DNA of 64,000 nt from an uncultured Lachnospiraceae bacterium (GTDB lineage Bacteria; Bacillota; Clostridia; Lachnospirales; Lachnospiraceae): NCBI GenBank assembly GCA_947566645.1, contig CANOKL010000002.1:150158-214157 (forward strand). Reading direction: 5' to 3'. The notes beneath the pieces were generated by a model. That model did no database searches, was not told the origin of the DNA, and saw only the letters and a program-made list of their open reading frames with translations. The stretch's first letter is position 1. Each line of letters begins with the position of its first letter. This document shows positions 16,424-24,303 of the stretch, piece after piece. Both the position numbers and the translations under genes were made by a program.

Positions 16424-17932
16424 TTATATACCTTTTCCATTGAAAAATACAGTCTTTTTTTCACTCTTATTTTTTTCATATTTTGCTTCATAGGTTGCCT
16501 GGATAGAAAGTTTCTGGAATACCTTCATGTCTACGGAACTCAGCATGACGGATGTATGGACCTGGCAGCCCATAAGCTTCGGCAGCTGGTCAAGAGCCTT
16601 CTGTGCGTCAGGATCTGAGGCGGCGCTGACAGACAGTGCAATGAGCACTTCGTCTGTGTGAAGCCTTGGATTCTGGCTCCCCAGGTACTGTGTCTTCAGC
16701 TTTTGTATTGGTTCGATGGCCTCTGGTGAAATGACATGCTGCTCATGGTCAATCTGTGCAAGCTCTTTTAGGGTATTCAGAAGAAGAGCCGCGGAAGCGC
16801 CGAGGAGCGGGGAGGTTTTTCCTGTAATAATGCGTCCGTCGTGAAGCTCAAGGGCAGCGGAGGGCCCCCCGGATTCCTTCTCACGCTTCAGGGCGGCATC
16901 AACAACCGGACGGTCGTGGACCGTTACGCCTGCCTGATTCATGAGCATCTCCAGCTTGCAGACTTCTTCGTCAGGGCATGTCCCTGTCAGGAGGCGCCTG
17001 AGAGAGGTATAATATCTCCGGATAATCTCCTGGCGGGAGGCAGTCTTGCAGACCTCGTCATTGCAGATACAGTTTCCAGCCATATTTACCCCCATGTCAG
17101 TGGGAGATTTGTAGGGACTGCTTCCGTAGATGCGTTCAAAGATTGCGCTCAGTACGGGGAAGATCTCTACGTCCCGGTTGTAATTCACAGTCATTTCCCC
17201 GTATGCCTCCAGATGGAAGGGGTCAATCATATTGACATCATTAAGGTCTGCGGTAGCAGCCTCATAGGCGAGGTTGACCGGATGCTTCAGCGGGATATTC
17301 CAGATGGGAAAGGTCTCAAATTTCGCGTAGCCTGCATGAATCCCCCTCTTGTGTTCATGATAGAGCTGGGACAGGCAGACTGCCATCTTTCCGCTTCCAG
17401 GTCCAGGTGCAGTGACAACGACAAGAGGGCGCGAGGTCTTTATATAGTCATTTTTTCCATAACCCTCATTACTGACAATGACTGGAATGTTTGTCGGATA
17501 GCCGGGAATGGGATAGTGGCGGTAAACTTTGATTTTCATTTTCTCCAGGCGCTTTTTAAAGAGCCGGGCACTTTCCTGGCCGCTGTATTTTGTTATGACA
17601 ACGCTGCCCACATAGAGCCCCTGTTCCCGGTAAATATCCATAAGCCGCAGGACATCGGAATCATAAGTGATTCCCAGGTCTCCTCTGATCTTGTTCCGCT
17701 CAATGTCCTCTGCATTAATTACGATTACAATCTCCGCCTGGTCAGACAGCTGACGGAGCATGCGCAGTTTACTGTCCGGCTGAAACCCGGGAAGAACCCG
17801 TGAGGCATGGTAGTCGTCAAAGAGCTTGCCTCCAAATTCCAGATACAGCTTATTATCAAAGTGGCTGATACGTTCTTTAATGTGTGATGACTGCATTTTA
17901 AGATATTTGTCATTATCAAATCCGGTTTTCAT
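16424..17932 (-). CDS. DUF1846 (UPF0371) family protein
   Basis: Conserved protein of 502 residues belonging to DUF1846. The N-terminus MKTGFDNDKYLKMQSSHI and the internal stretches TAPGPGSGKMAVCLSQLYHE (about 180-199) and PTDMGVNMAGN (about 272-282) are hallmarks of the family. The family is widespread in anaerobic Firmicutes. TAPGPGSGK looks like a phosphate-binding loop, so a nucleotide-dependent activity is plausible, but the biochemical role is not established to my knowledge. The start is ATG at 17930-17932 with GGGAG nine bases upstream, six codons downstream of the first possible ATG (17950), and it matches the conserved family N-terminus. It is divergent from ftsH and followed 48 bases later by pyrG. 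Confidence 0.88.
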   Translation of the reverse strand: MKTGFDNDKYLKMQSSHIKERISHFDNKLYLEFGGKLFDDYHASRVLPGFQPDSKLRMLRQLSDQAEIVIVINAEDIERNKIRGDLGITYDSDVLRLMDIYREQGLYVGSVVITKYSGQESARLFKKRLEKMKIKVYRHYPIPGYPTNIPVIVSNEGYGKNDYIKTSRPLVVVTAPGPGSGKMAVCLSQLYHEHKRGIHAGYAKFETFPIWNIPLKHPVNLAYEAATADLNDVNMIDPFHLEAYGEMTVNYNRDVEIFPVLSAIFERIYGSSPYKSPTDMGVNMAGNCICNDEVCKTASRQEIIRRYYTSLRRLLTGTCPDEEVCKLEMLMNQAGVTVHDRPVVDAALKREKESGGPSAALELHDGRIITGKTSPLLGASAALLLNTLKELAQIDHEQHVISPEAIEPIQKLKTQYLGSQNPRLHTDEVLIALSVSAASDPDAQKALDQLPKLMGCQVHTSVMLSSVDMKVFQKLSIQATYEAKYEKNKSEKKTVFFNGKGI

Positions 17933-18147
17933 AAAAAAGATCTCCCTCATATGTATTTGAAATTTTTAAATTTTAGCATCTGTTCAGAATCCTTATAGAA
18001 AGGTACAGAAACAGCGTCTTAAAATAAAAGTATACTACATGAACCGGGAAATTTACAACTATAACAGCTGAATTCTTAAAAATCTATAAATTGCATAAAA
18101 TAAACTTGATATAAGAGTAAAAAATTCAATGGAAATCAATGTTTTTG

Positions 18148-18176
18148 TTGATTTCCCCGGATGCTGTCCGTATAAT
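18148..18176 (+). promoter_or_regulatory. Sigma-A promoter for ftsH
   Basis: TTGATT (18148-18153), 17-base spacer, TATAAT (18171-18176), 27 bases before the ftsH start, with an AGGAGGAG ribosome site at 18191-18198. Confidence 0.85.
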
Positions 18177-18202
18177 ATAAGGAGTGATACAGGAGGAGAA
18201 AG

Positions 18203-20098
18203 ATGGACAACCAGAATAATAGAAATAATAAGGACCCTAATAAAAATAATAAGCAGGGGTTCTCTTTTGTCATTATAGTCACAATACTTACTGCGATGAT
18301 GGTATTTGCCCTCTATCAGTTCCAGGGCTTTGGAAAAGAAGAGGAGGAGATCAGCTACAACGAGTTCCTCAAGATGATTGAGGACAGGAAGGTGGATTCC
18401 GTAGAGGTGCGCAGCGACCGTATTGTAATTACTGCAAAGAAGGAGAAGGGAGCGCGTACAGCGAAGGAATACTATACCGGAGTGATCAGGGACGATACTC
18501 TGTCGAATAAGCTGTACAAGGCGGGTGTGGAATATAAGCAGCACATTCCGGATACATCCTCCATGGTTGTGGCGCAGATGATCTCGTATTTCCTTCCGGT
18601 GGTGCTGCTTGTGGGCATGATCGTATGGATGACGAGGCGGATGTCAAAGGGCGGCGGTCTCATGGGCGTTGGAAAGAGCAACGCCAAGATGTATGTAGAG
18701 AAGCAGACCGGCGTGACCTTTAAGGATGTTGCCGGACAGGATGAGGCAAAAGAATCACTGCAGGAGGTTGTGGATTTTCTGCACAATCCGGGAAAATATA
18801 CGAGTGTGGGCGCCAAGCTTCCAAAAGGAGCGCTTCTTGTAGGCCCGCCCGGAACAGGTAAGACGCTTCTTGCCAAAGCGGTAGCAGGAGAGGCCGGTGT
18901 GCCGTTCTTTTCTCTGTCGGGATCTGCATTTGTAGAGATGTATGTAGGCGTCGGGGCTTCCAGAGTCCGCGACCTGTTTAAGCAGGCACAGCAGATGGCG
19001 CCATGTATTATATTCATTGATGAGATTGATGCAATCGGAAAGAGCCGTGACAATCAGCTTGGAGGCAATGATGAGAGAGAACAGACTCTGAATCAGCTTC
19101 TGGCAGAGATGGACGGATTCGAAAGTAATAAGGGACTTGTGCTTCTGGCGGCAACGAACCGGCCAGAGATTCTGGATCCGGCTCTTCTTAGGCCAGGACG
19201 CTTTGACAGGCGGATTATTGTAGAAAAACCGGATCTTAAAGGGCGCGTGGATGTGCTTAAGGTGCATTCTAAGGATGTGAAGATGGACGAGACGGTAGAC
19301 CTGGATGCGATTGCCCTTGCAACCTCAGGCGCCGTTGGCTCTGATCTTGCCAATATGATTAATGAGGCAGCGATCAATGCTGTTAAGCATGGAAGAAATG
19401 CAGTCTGCCAGAGCGACCTCTTTGAAGCAGTAGAGGTAGTGCTTGTGGGAAAAGAGAAGAAGGACCGCATCATGAGCCAGGAGGAGCGACGGATTGTATC
19501 CTACCATGAGGTTGGCCATGCCCTGGTCAGCGCTCTTCAAAAAGACGCAGAGCCGGTACAGAAGATTACCATTGTTCCAAGGACTATGGGTGCCCTTGGA
19601 TATGTTATGCAGACGCCGGAGGAGGAAAAGTTCCTGAATACCAAGAAGGAACTGGAGGCTATGCTGATCGGCGCGCTCGCCGGGCGCGCGGCAGAGGAGA
19701 TTGTGTTTGATACAGTCACAACAGGTGCGTCCAATGATATTGAGAAGGCGACAAAGATCGCAAGAGCTATGATTACCCAGTATGGTATGAGCGAGAAGTT
19801 CGGACTGATCGGACTGGAGTCCATCCAGAACAGATATCTGGACGGAAGGCCGGTAAGCAACTGCGGGCAGGCTACAGCGTCAGAGATCGACCAGGAGATT
19901 ATGAAGATGCTGAAAGATGCCTATGAGGAGGCCAAGAGGCTGCTTTCCGAGCACAGATCATCTCTGGACAAGATCGCAGATTTCCTGATTGAGAAGGAGA
20001 CGATCACAGGGAAGGAATTTATGAAAATCTTCCATGAGTCAGAGGGAATCGATCCCGAAGAAAAGAAAGAAACAGAAGAACGGATTGCCAAAAAGTAG
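18203..20098 (+). CDS. ftsH: ATP-dependent zinc metalloprotease FtsH
   Basis: Membrane-anchored AAA+ protease that degrades misfolded membrane and regulatory proteins as a hexamer. It has 631 residues. Two N-terminal membrane helices (about 14-34 and 122-142) flank a short extracellular domain. The AAA module follows, with Walker A GPPGTGKT at 214-221, Walker B FIDEID near 272 and the second region of homology RPGRFDR near 330. The M41 peptidase has HEVGH (His435, Glu436, His439) and a downstream zinc-ligand Asp near 510. The very hydrophilic N-terminus ([13 protein letters not shown]) is asparagine-lysine rich. The stop codon TAG runs directly into a GGGGACGGGG palindrome. Confidence 0.98.
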   Translation: MDNQNNRNNKDPNKNNKQGFSFVIIVTILTAMMVFALYQFQGFGKEEEEISYNEFLKMIEDRKVDSVEVRSDRIVITAKKEKGARTAKEYYTGVIRDDTLSNKLYKAGVEYKQHIPDTSSMVVAQMISYFLPVVLLVGMIVWMTRRMSKGGGLMGVGKSNAKMYVEKQTGVTFKDVAGQDEAKESLQEVVDFLHNPGKYTSVGAKLPKGALLVGPPGTGKTLLAKAVAGEAGVPFFSLSGSAFVEMYVGVGASRVRDLFKQAQQMAPCIIFIDEIDAIGKSRDNQLGGNDEREQTLNQLLAEMDGFESNKGLVLLAATNRPEILDPALLRPGRFDRRIIVEKPDLKGRVDVLKVHSKDVKMDETVDLDAIALATSGAVGSDLANMINEAAINAVKHGRNAVCQSDLFEAVEVVLVGKEKKDRIMSQEERRIVSYHEVGHALVSALQKDAEPVQKITIVPRTMGALGYVMQTPEEEKFLNTKKELEAMLIGALAGRAAEEIVFDTVTTGASNDIEKATKIARAMITQYGMSEKFGLIGLESIQNRYLDGRPVSNCGQATASEIDQEIMKMLKDAYEEAKRLLSEHRSSLDKIADFLIEKETITGKEFMKIFHESEGIDPEEKKETEERIAKK

Positions 20099-20130
20099 GG
20101 GACGGGGCATTTTTAAAAATGCCCCGTCCC
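20098..20130. repeat. Dispersed palindrome (GGGGACGGGG family), copy 4
   Basis: GGGGACGGGGCATTTTTAAA and complementary arm, starting on the last base of the ftsH stop codon and ending eight bases before the uvrC ribosome site. It matches copy 2 at 11987 base for base over 33 positions. Confidence 0.9.
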
Positions 20131-20150
20131 TGATTTGCAAGGAGACCACG

Positions 20151-22022
20151 ATGTTTGATATTCAGGAGGAACTTAAAAAGCTTCCGGCAAGGCCCGGAGT
20201 ATATATTATGCATGACGAGGCAGATCATATTATCTATGTAGGGAAGGCAGTCAGCCTTAAGAACCGTGTGCGCCAGTATTTTCAGAGCAGCAGGAATAAG
20301 GGTGTGAAGATTGAGCAGATGGTGACTCATATTACCCGCTTTGAATATATTGTGACAGATTCAGAGCTGGAGGCTCTTGTGCTGGAATGTAATCTGATTA
20401 AGGAGCACAGACCGAAATATAATACCATGCTTATGGATGATAAGGCATATCCATTTATTAAGGTGACAGTAGACGAGGCATTTCCGCGGATTATGCTGGC
20501 AAGGCAGATCGTGAAGGATAAGGCAAAGTATTTTGGCCCATATACGAGTGCAGGGGCAGTAAAGGATACGATTGAACTTATAAGGAAGCTCTATTATGTA
20601 AGAAGCTGCAACCGCCGTCTTCCGGCGGATACGGGAAAGGAGCGGCCCTGTCTGAATTATCATATTCATCAGTGTCTGGCACCGTGCCAGGGGTATATTT
20701 CACAGGAGGAGTACCGGAATTCGATTGAGGAGGTTATCCAGTTTCTGAATGGGAACTATGACCTGATCTTAAAGGAGCTTGGGGAGAAGATGAAAGCAGC
20801 CTCAGAGGCGCTGGAATTCGAGAAGGCGATTGAATACAGGGAACTCCTTGGGAGTGTGAAAAAGATTGCACAGAAGCAGAAGATTACGGATACGGCGGGA
20901 GATGACAGGGATATTCTGGCAGTGGCCTTCGATCAGGATGATGCGGTTGTCCAGGTCTTTTTTATCCGGGGCGGACGTCTGATTGGAAGAGATCATTTTT
21001 ATCTCAGGATTACACAAGGGGAGACAGCCGGGGAGATTCTTTCCAGCTTTATCAAGCAGTTTTATGCCGGGACGCCTTATATTCCCGGGCGGCTTATGCT
21101 GCAGGAGGAGATCGAGGACCGGGAGCTGATTGAGGAGTGGCTTACGAAAAAGAGGGAGCATAAGGTTCATCTTCATGTGCCGAAGAAGGGGACAAAGGAA
21201 AAGCTGGTGGAACTTGCGCAGAAAAATGCTGCCCTGGTTCTGAGCACGGATAAGGAGAGGCTTAAGAGAGAAGAGGGACGTACCATTGGTGCAGTAAAGG
21301 AACTGGAGAGCATGCTTGGATTAAAGGGGGTTGTGCGTATGGAGGCATACGACATCTCGAATACCAACGGCTTTGCCTCAGTCGGTTCCATGGTTGTTTA
21401 CGAGAGGGGTAAACCGAAGCGCAACGACTATCGTAAGTTTAAGATTAAAGGAGTGAAGGGGGCAAATGACTATGCCAGCCTGGAGGAAGTTCTCACCCGC
21501 CGTTTCCTTCATGGCCTGGAGGACCGGAAGGCCGGGAAGGAGCTGGGAGGATTCCGTGAATTCCCGGATCTGATTCTTATGGACGGAGGAAAGGGACAGG
21601 TCAATGTAGCGCTGGAGGTATTAGGTCAGCTCGGGCTGCCGATTCCGGTATGTGGAATGGTAAAGGATGACAATCACCGGACGAGAGGGCTGTATTATGA
21701 AAATGAAGAGCTTCCAATTGATAAGAATTCAGAGTGCTTCCGGCTGATTACAAGGATTCAGGACGAAGCGCACCGGTTTGCGATTACCTTCCACAGAGAT
21801 TTAAGAAGTAAGGGACAGGTACATTCCGTGCTGGATGATATTCCAGGAGTAGGGCCTGCAAGGAGGAAGGATCTGATGCGTCATTTTGAAAATATTGAGG
21901 CGATTAAAAATGCATCCGTGGAGGAACTTAAGGCACTCCCCTCCATGAATGAAAAATCCGCGGGTGATGTATATAATTTTTTCCATTCCTGTGGTATAAT
22001 AGAGGACAACAGAGAGCTTTGA
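20151..22022 (+). CDS. uvrC: Excinuclease ABC subunit C
   Basis: Makes the two incisions flanking UvrAB-marked DNA lesions in nucleotide excision repair. It has 623 residues, normal length. Residues about 10-90 are the GIY-YIG endonuclease ([17 protein letters not shown]) that makes the 3' cut. The UVR motif that contacts UvrB is near 205-235 ([10 protein letters not shown]). The RNase-H-like domain that makes the 5' cut is near 390-530 ([22 protein letters not shown]). A C-terminal helix-hairpin-helix is near 575-620 ([12 protein letters not shown]). The frame is open upstream, but ATG 20151 is preceded by CAAGGAG and matches the family N-terminus. Confidence 0.97.
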   Translation: MFDIQEELKKLPARPGVYIMHDEADHIIYVGKAVSLKNRVRQYFQSSRNKGVKIEQMVTHITRFEYIVTDSELEALVLECNLIKEHRPKYNTMLMDDKAYPFIKVTVDEAFPRIMLARQIVKDKAKYFGPYTSAGAVKDTIELIRKLYYVRSCNRRLPADTGKERPCLNYHIHQCLAPCQGYISQEEYRNSIEEVIQFLNGNYDLILKELGEKMKAASEALEFEKAIEYRELLGSVKKIAQKQKITDTAGDDRDILAVAFDQDDAVVQVFFIRGGRLIGRDHFYLRITQGETAGEILSSFIKQFYAGTPYIPGRLMLQEEIEDRELIEEWLTKKREHKVHLHVPKKGTKEKLVELAQKNAALVLSTDKERLKREEGRTIGAVKELESMLGLKGVVRMEAYDISNTNGFASVGSMVVYERGKPKRNDYRKFKIKGVKGANDYASLEEVLTRRFLHGLEDRKAGKELGGFREFPDLILMDGGKGQVNVALEVLGQLGLPIPVCGMVKDDNHRTRGLYYENEELPIDKNSECFRLITRIQDEAHRFAITFHRDLRSKGQVHSVLDDIPGVGPARRKDLMRHFENIEAIKNASVEELKALPSMNEKSAGDVYNFFHSCGIIEDNREL

Positions 22023-22110
22023 TCATGTCAGAGGGTGTTTGACGCAGGCACGGACAGGGAAGTCTGTGCCCGGCAAAGCATCAGACAGAAGAAAGAGGAA
22101 GGAGACAGAT

Positions 22111-23040
22111 ATGGCATCAGGCAAGGTTGAAATGAAAATTGTGGTTGAGAGAATGAATCTGAAGAATCTCACCCCGGATTTGGATTATAAAGGAAAAGAG
22201 GTCGTGATTCCCGACATTAACAGGCCGGCGCTTCCTCTTACAGGATTTTTTGAAAATTTCGAGGCCAGGAGGGTGCAGATCATTGGCTATGCAGAGCATA
22301 GTTATCTGGAAACATTAAGTGATGAAAGAAAAGAAGCCATCTATGATCAGTTTTTTACAGAGGAGATACCGTGCATTATTTTCTGCAGATCCCTTGAACC
22401 AGATGCCGCGATGATCAGAAAGGCAGTGGAAAAGAATGTTCCAATCTTTTCCACCGAGATTCATACATCAGAATTTTCTGCAGAGATTATCAGGTGGCTG
22501 AATGTGGCGCTTGCCCCATGTATTTCCATTCATGGCGTGCTGGTGGATGTATATGGCGTCGGAGTCCTGATTATGGGAGAGAGCGGAATCGGAAAGAGTG
22601 AGGCAGCTCTGGAGCTGATTAAAAGAGGACACCGCCTTGTCAGTGACGACGTAGTGGAGATCAGGAAGGTGAGTGATGAGACGCTGGTAGGCAGCGCGCC
22701 TGATATTACGAGGCACTTTATTGAGCTTCGCGGAATCGGTATTGTGGATGTGAAGACACTGTTTGGCGTACAGAGCGTCAGGGAAACCCAGAATATTGAT
22801 CTTGTGATTACACTGGAGGACTGGGACAGGGAAAAGGAATATGACAGGCTTGGCCTGGAGGAGCAGCGCACGGAATTCCTTGGAAACAGCGTTATCTGTC
22901 ACCGGATACCGATCCGCCCGGGCCGGAACCTGGCGATTATTGTAGAGACAGCTGCAATCAATCACAGGCAGAAAAAGATGGGATACAATGCAGCCCAGGA
23001 ACTCTACAAACGTGTACAGAGGAACCTGACAAAGAAATAA
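22111..23040 (+). CDS. hprK: HPr kinase/phosphorylase
   Basis: Bifunctional enzyme that phosphorylates HPr on its regulatory serine and reverses the reaction, the switch of carbon catabolite repression in low-GC Gram-positives. It has 309 residues, full length. The N-terminal domain (1-130) is followed by the catalytic domain with P-loop GESGIGKS at 156-163, then GHRLVSDDVVEI near 172-183, and the C-terminal signature IPIRPGRNLAIIVE near 268. The start is ATG 22111 with GGAAGGAG upstream; an earlier in-frame start at 22039 has no ribosome site. The gene follows uvrC by 88 bases and is 14 bases from glcK, which puts sugar phosphorylation and its regulator in one transcript. Confidence 0.97.
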   Translation: MASGKVEMKIVVERMNLKNLTPDLDYKGKEVVIPDINRPALPLTGFFENFEARRVQIIGYAEHSYLETLSDERKEAIYDQFFTEEIPCIIFCRSLEPDAAMIRKAVEKNVPIFSTEIHTSEFSAEIIRWLNVALAPCISIHGVLVDVYGVGVLIMGESGIGKSEAALELIKRGHRLVSDDVVEIRKVSDETLVGSAPDITRHFIELRGIGIVDVKTLFGVQSVRETQNIDLVITLEDWDREKEYDRLGLEEQRTEFLGNSVICHRIPIRPGRNLAIIVETAAINHRQKKMGYNAAQELYKRVQRNLTKK

Positions 23041-23054
23041 AGGAGGAAGAAAGG

Positions 23055-23993
23055 ATGAAATATTGCTTTGGAGTAGATGTAGGAGGGACAAGCGTAAAGC
23101 TTGGCCTCTTTACGACAGATGGGGAGATACTGGACAAATGGGAGATCCCTACACGGAAGGAAAATAAAGGAGAGGCGATCTTACCGGATATTGCAAAGTC
23201 ACTGGGGAAGAAGATCGAGGACAGGCAGATTGATAAGGGAGAGATTAAAGGAATCGGGATCGGCATCCCTGCGCCGGTGACAGGAGACGGAATTGTAAAG
23301 AATACAGCAAATCTCTGCTGGGGCTATAAAGAGGTTAACCGGGAGTTAAGAGAGCTTACCGGGCTTGATGTACAGGCAGGGAATGATGCAAATCTCGCAG
23401 CTCTTGGAGAGATGTGGCTTGGTGCAGGCAAGGGTCAGAAAAATATGATCATGGTCACACTGGGGACCGGAGTCGGCGGCGGCGCGATCCTGGATGGAAG
23501 AGCACTGGTTGGTGCAAACGGTGCTTCTGCAGAGATCGGGCATGTGTGTGTAAACTATCATGAGACCAAAAAGTGCGGCTGCGGAAAAACCGGATGCCTG
23601 GAACAATACGCATCTGCAACCGGAATTGCAAGGCTTGCAAGGATGCGTCTGGCATGGGACGAAGAGCCATCCATATTAAGAGACCAGAAAAAGCTTGATG
23701 CCAAGGCAGTATTTGATGCACTGAAGGAAGGCGATGCAGTAGCAGAGGAGATTGTGGAGCAGTTTGCCGCATACCTGGGGCATGGACTTGCTAATGTGGC
23801 GATTATTGTGGATCCAGCGGTAATTGTCATCGGCGGCGGGGTATCCAAGGCAGGGGATATTCTGATTCCTTATATAAAGAAATACTTCCTGGAAAAGGCA
23901 TTTTTCGCCAACACAGAGACAGAGTTCATGATTGCACAGCTTGATAACGATGCAGGAATCTGCGGAGCCGCAAAGTTAATGATTGATAAGTAG
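23055..23993 (+). CDS. glcK: ROK family glucokinase
   Basis: Phosphorylates glucose at C6 with ATP. The 312-residue protein has the phosphate-1 loop GVDVGGTSVKLGLF at 5-18, the ROK signature LGTGVGGGAI near 137-146, and the zinc site HVCVNYHETKKCGCGKTGC near 166-184 (His, three Cys). The latter is characteristic of bacterial ROK glucokinases. The Asp base is in AGNDANLAALGE near 106. The start is ATG 23055 with AAAGGAGGAAGAAAGG upstream, 14 bases after hprK. A strong terminator follows at 24006. ROK proteins without a DNA-binding domain can have other hexose substrates, but glucose is most likely here. Confidence 0.93.
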   Translation: MKYCFGVDVGGTSVKLGLFTTDGEILDKWEIPTRKENKGEAILPDIAKSLGKKIEDRQIDKGEIKGIGIGIPAPVTGDGIVKNTANLCWGYKEVNRELRELTGLDVQAGNDANLAALGEMWLGAGKGQKNMIMVTLGTGVGGGAILDGRALVGANGASAEIGHVCVNYHETKKCGCGKTGCLEQYASATGIARLARMRLAWDEEPSILRDQKKLDAKAVFDALKEGDAVAEEIVEQFAAYLGHGLANVAIIVDPAVIVIGGGVSKAGDILIPYIKKYFLEKAFFANTETEFMIAQLDNDAGICGAAKLMIDK

Positions 23994-24005
23994 AAAGAAT
24001 GGATG

Positions 24006-24038
24006 AAAAACCCCCGGACATAAAGTCCGGGGGTTTTT
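24006..24038 (+). terminator. Strong, symmetric terminator after glcK
   Basis: AAAAACCCCCGGAC (24006-24019) / GTCCGGGGGTTTTT (24025-24038): 14-bp perfect stem, small loop, A-run on one side and T-run on the other. It can act on both strands between glcK and the minus-strand RNA element. Confidence 0.95.
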
Positions 24039-24285
24039 CCATCTGTGCGGTTGTTATATCGTTCAGGGGACGGAAGCTGGGAGATGCCCTTCCTAACACA
24101 GACTGGGCAACACTCCGGCGAACTAACCCCTAACTCCGGCTAAGAATCTCAGGAATGCCTTCGATTCTAAGTCTCCGTAAGGGGTGGATTTCGCCTCCGT
24201 TAAAGACGCCCCCGATGTCTGCTTATAGGAAGGGCATCTCCCAACTTCCTGTGCACTGGAAACGGATTTTCAACCGCACAGATGG
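24039..24285. repeat. Outer 15-bp inverted repeat enclosing the structured RNA
   Basis: CCATCTGTGCGGTTG (24039-24053) is the exact complement of 24271-24285. It brackets the whole RNA element at 24072-24249 and extends its terminal stem after an internal loop. A T-run follows on the plus strand (24289-24294). Confidence 0.85.
24072..24249 (-). ncRNA. Structured RNA element, copy 1 (178 nt)
   Basis: A 24-bp terminal stem (24072-24095 with 24226-24249, one C/A mismatch) encloses a core shared with the element at 63540-63702. Core stems: GGCGAA 24117-24122 with TTCGCC 24190-24195, CCCC 24127-24130 with GGGG 24181-24184, AGAATC 24143-24148 with GATTCT 24163-24168, AGG 24151-24153 with CCT 24158-24160. 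In the second copy each stem is kept by changes on both sides. The mismatch at 24077/24244 becomes a G-U pair if read from the minus strand, so that strand is preferred. It lies between the convergent ends of glcK and the PBP gene, and would be transcribed after the PBP gene or from its own promoter. The class is not identified; a raiA-like RNA is one untested idea based only on size and lineage. Confidence 0.8.
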
Positions 24286-24303
24286 GATTTTTTGTGCTTC
24301 AAA

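Noticed and set aside
16841..17803. Plus-strand ORF of 320 codons opposite the DUF1846 gene
   Set aside because: Antisense frame; the DUF1846 protein on the minus strand matches its family throughout.
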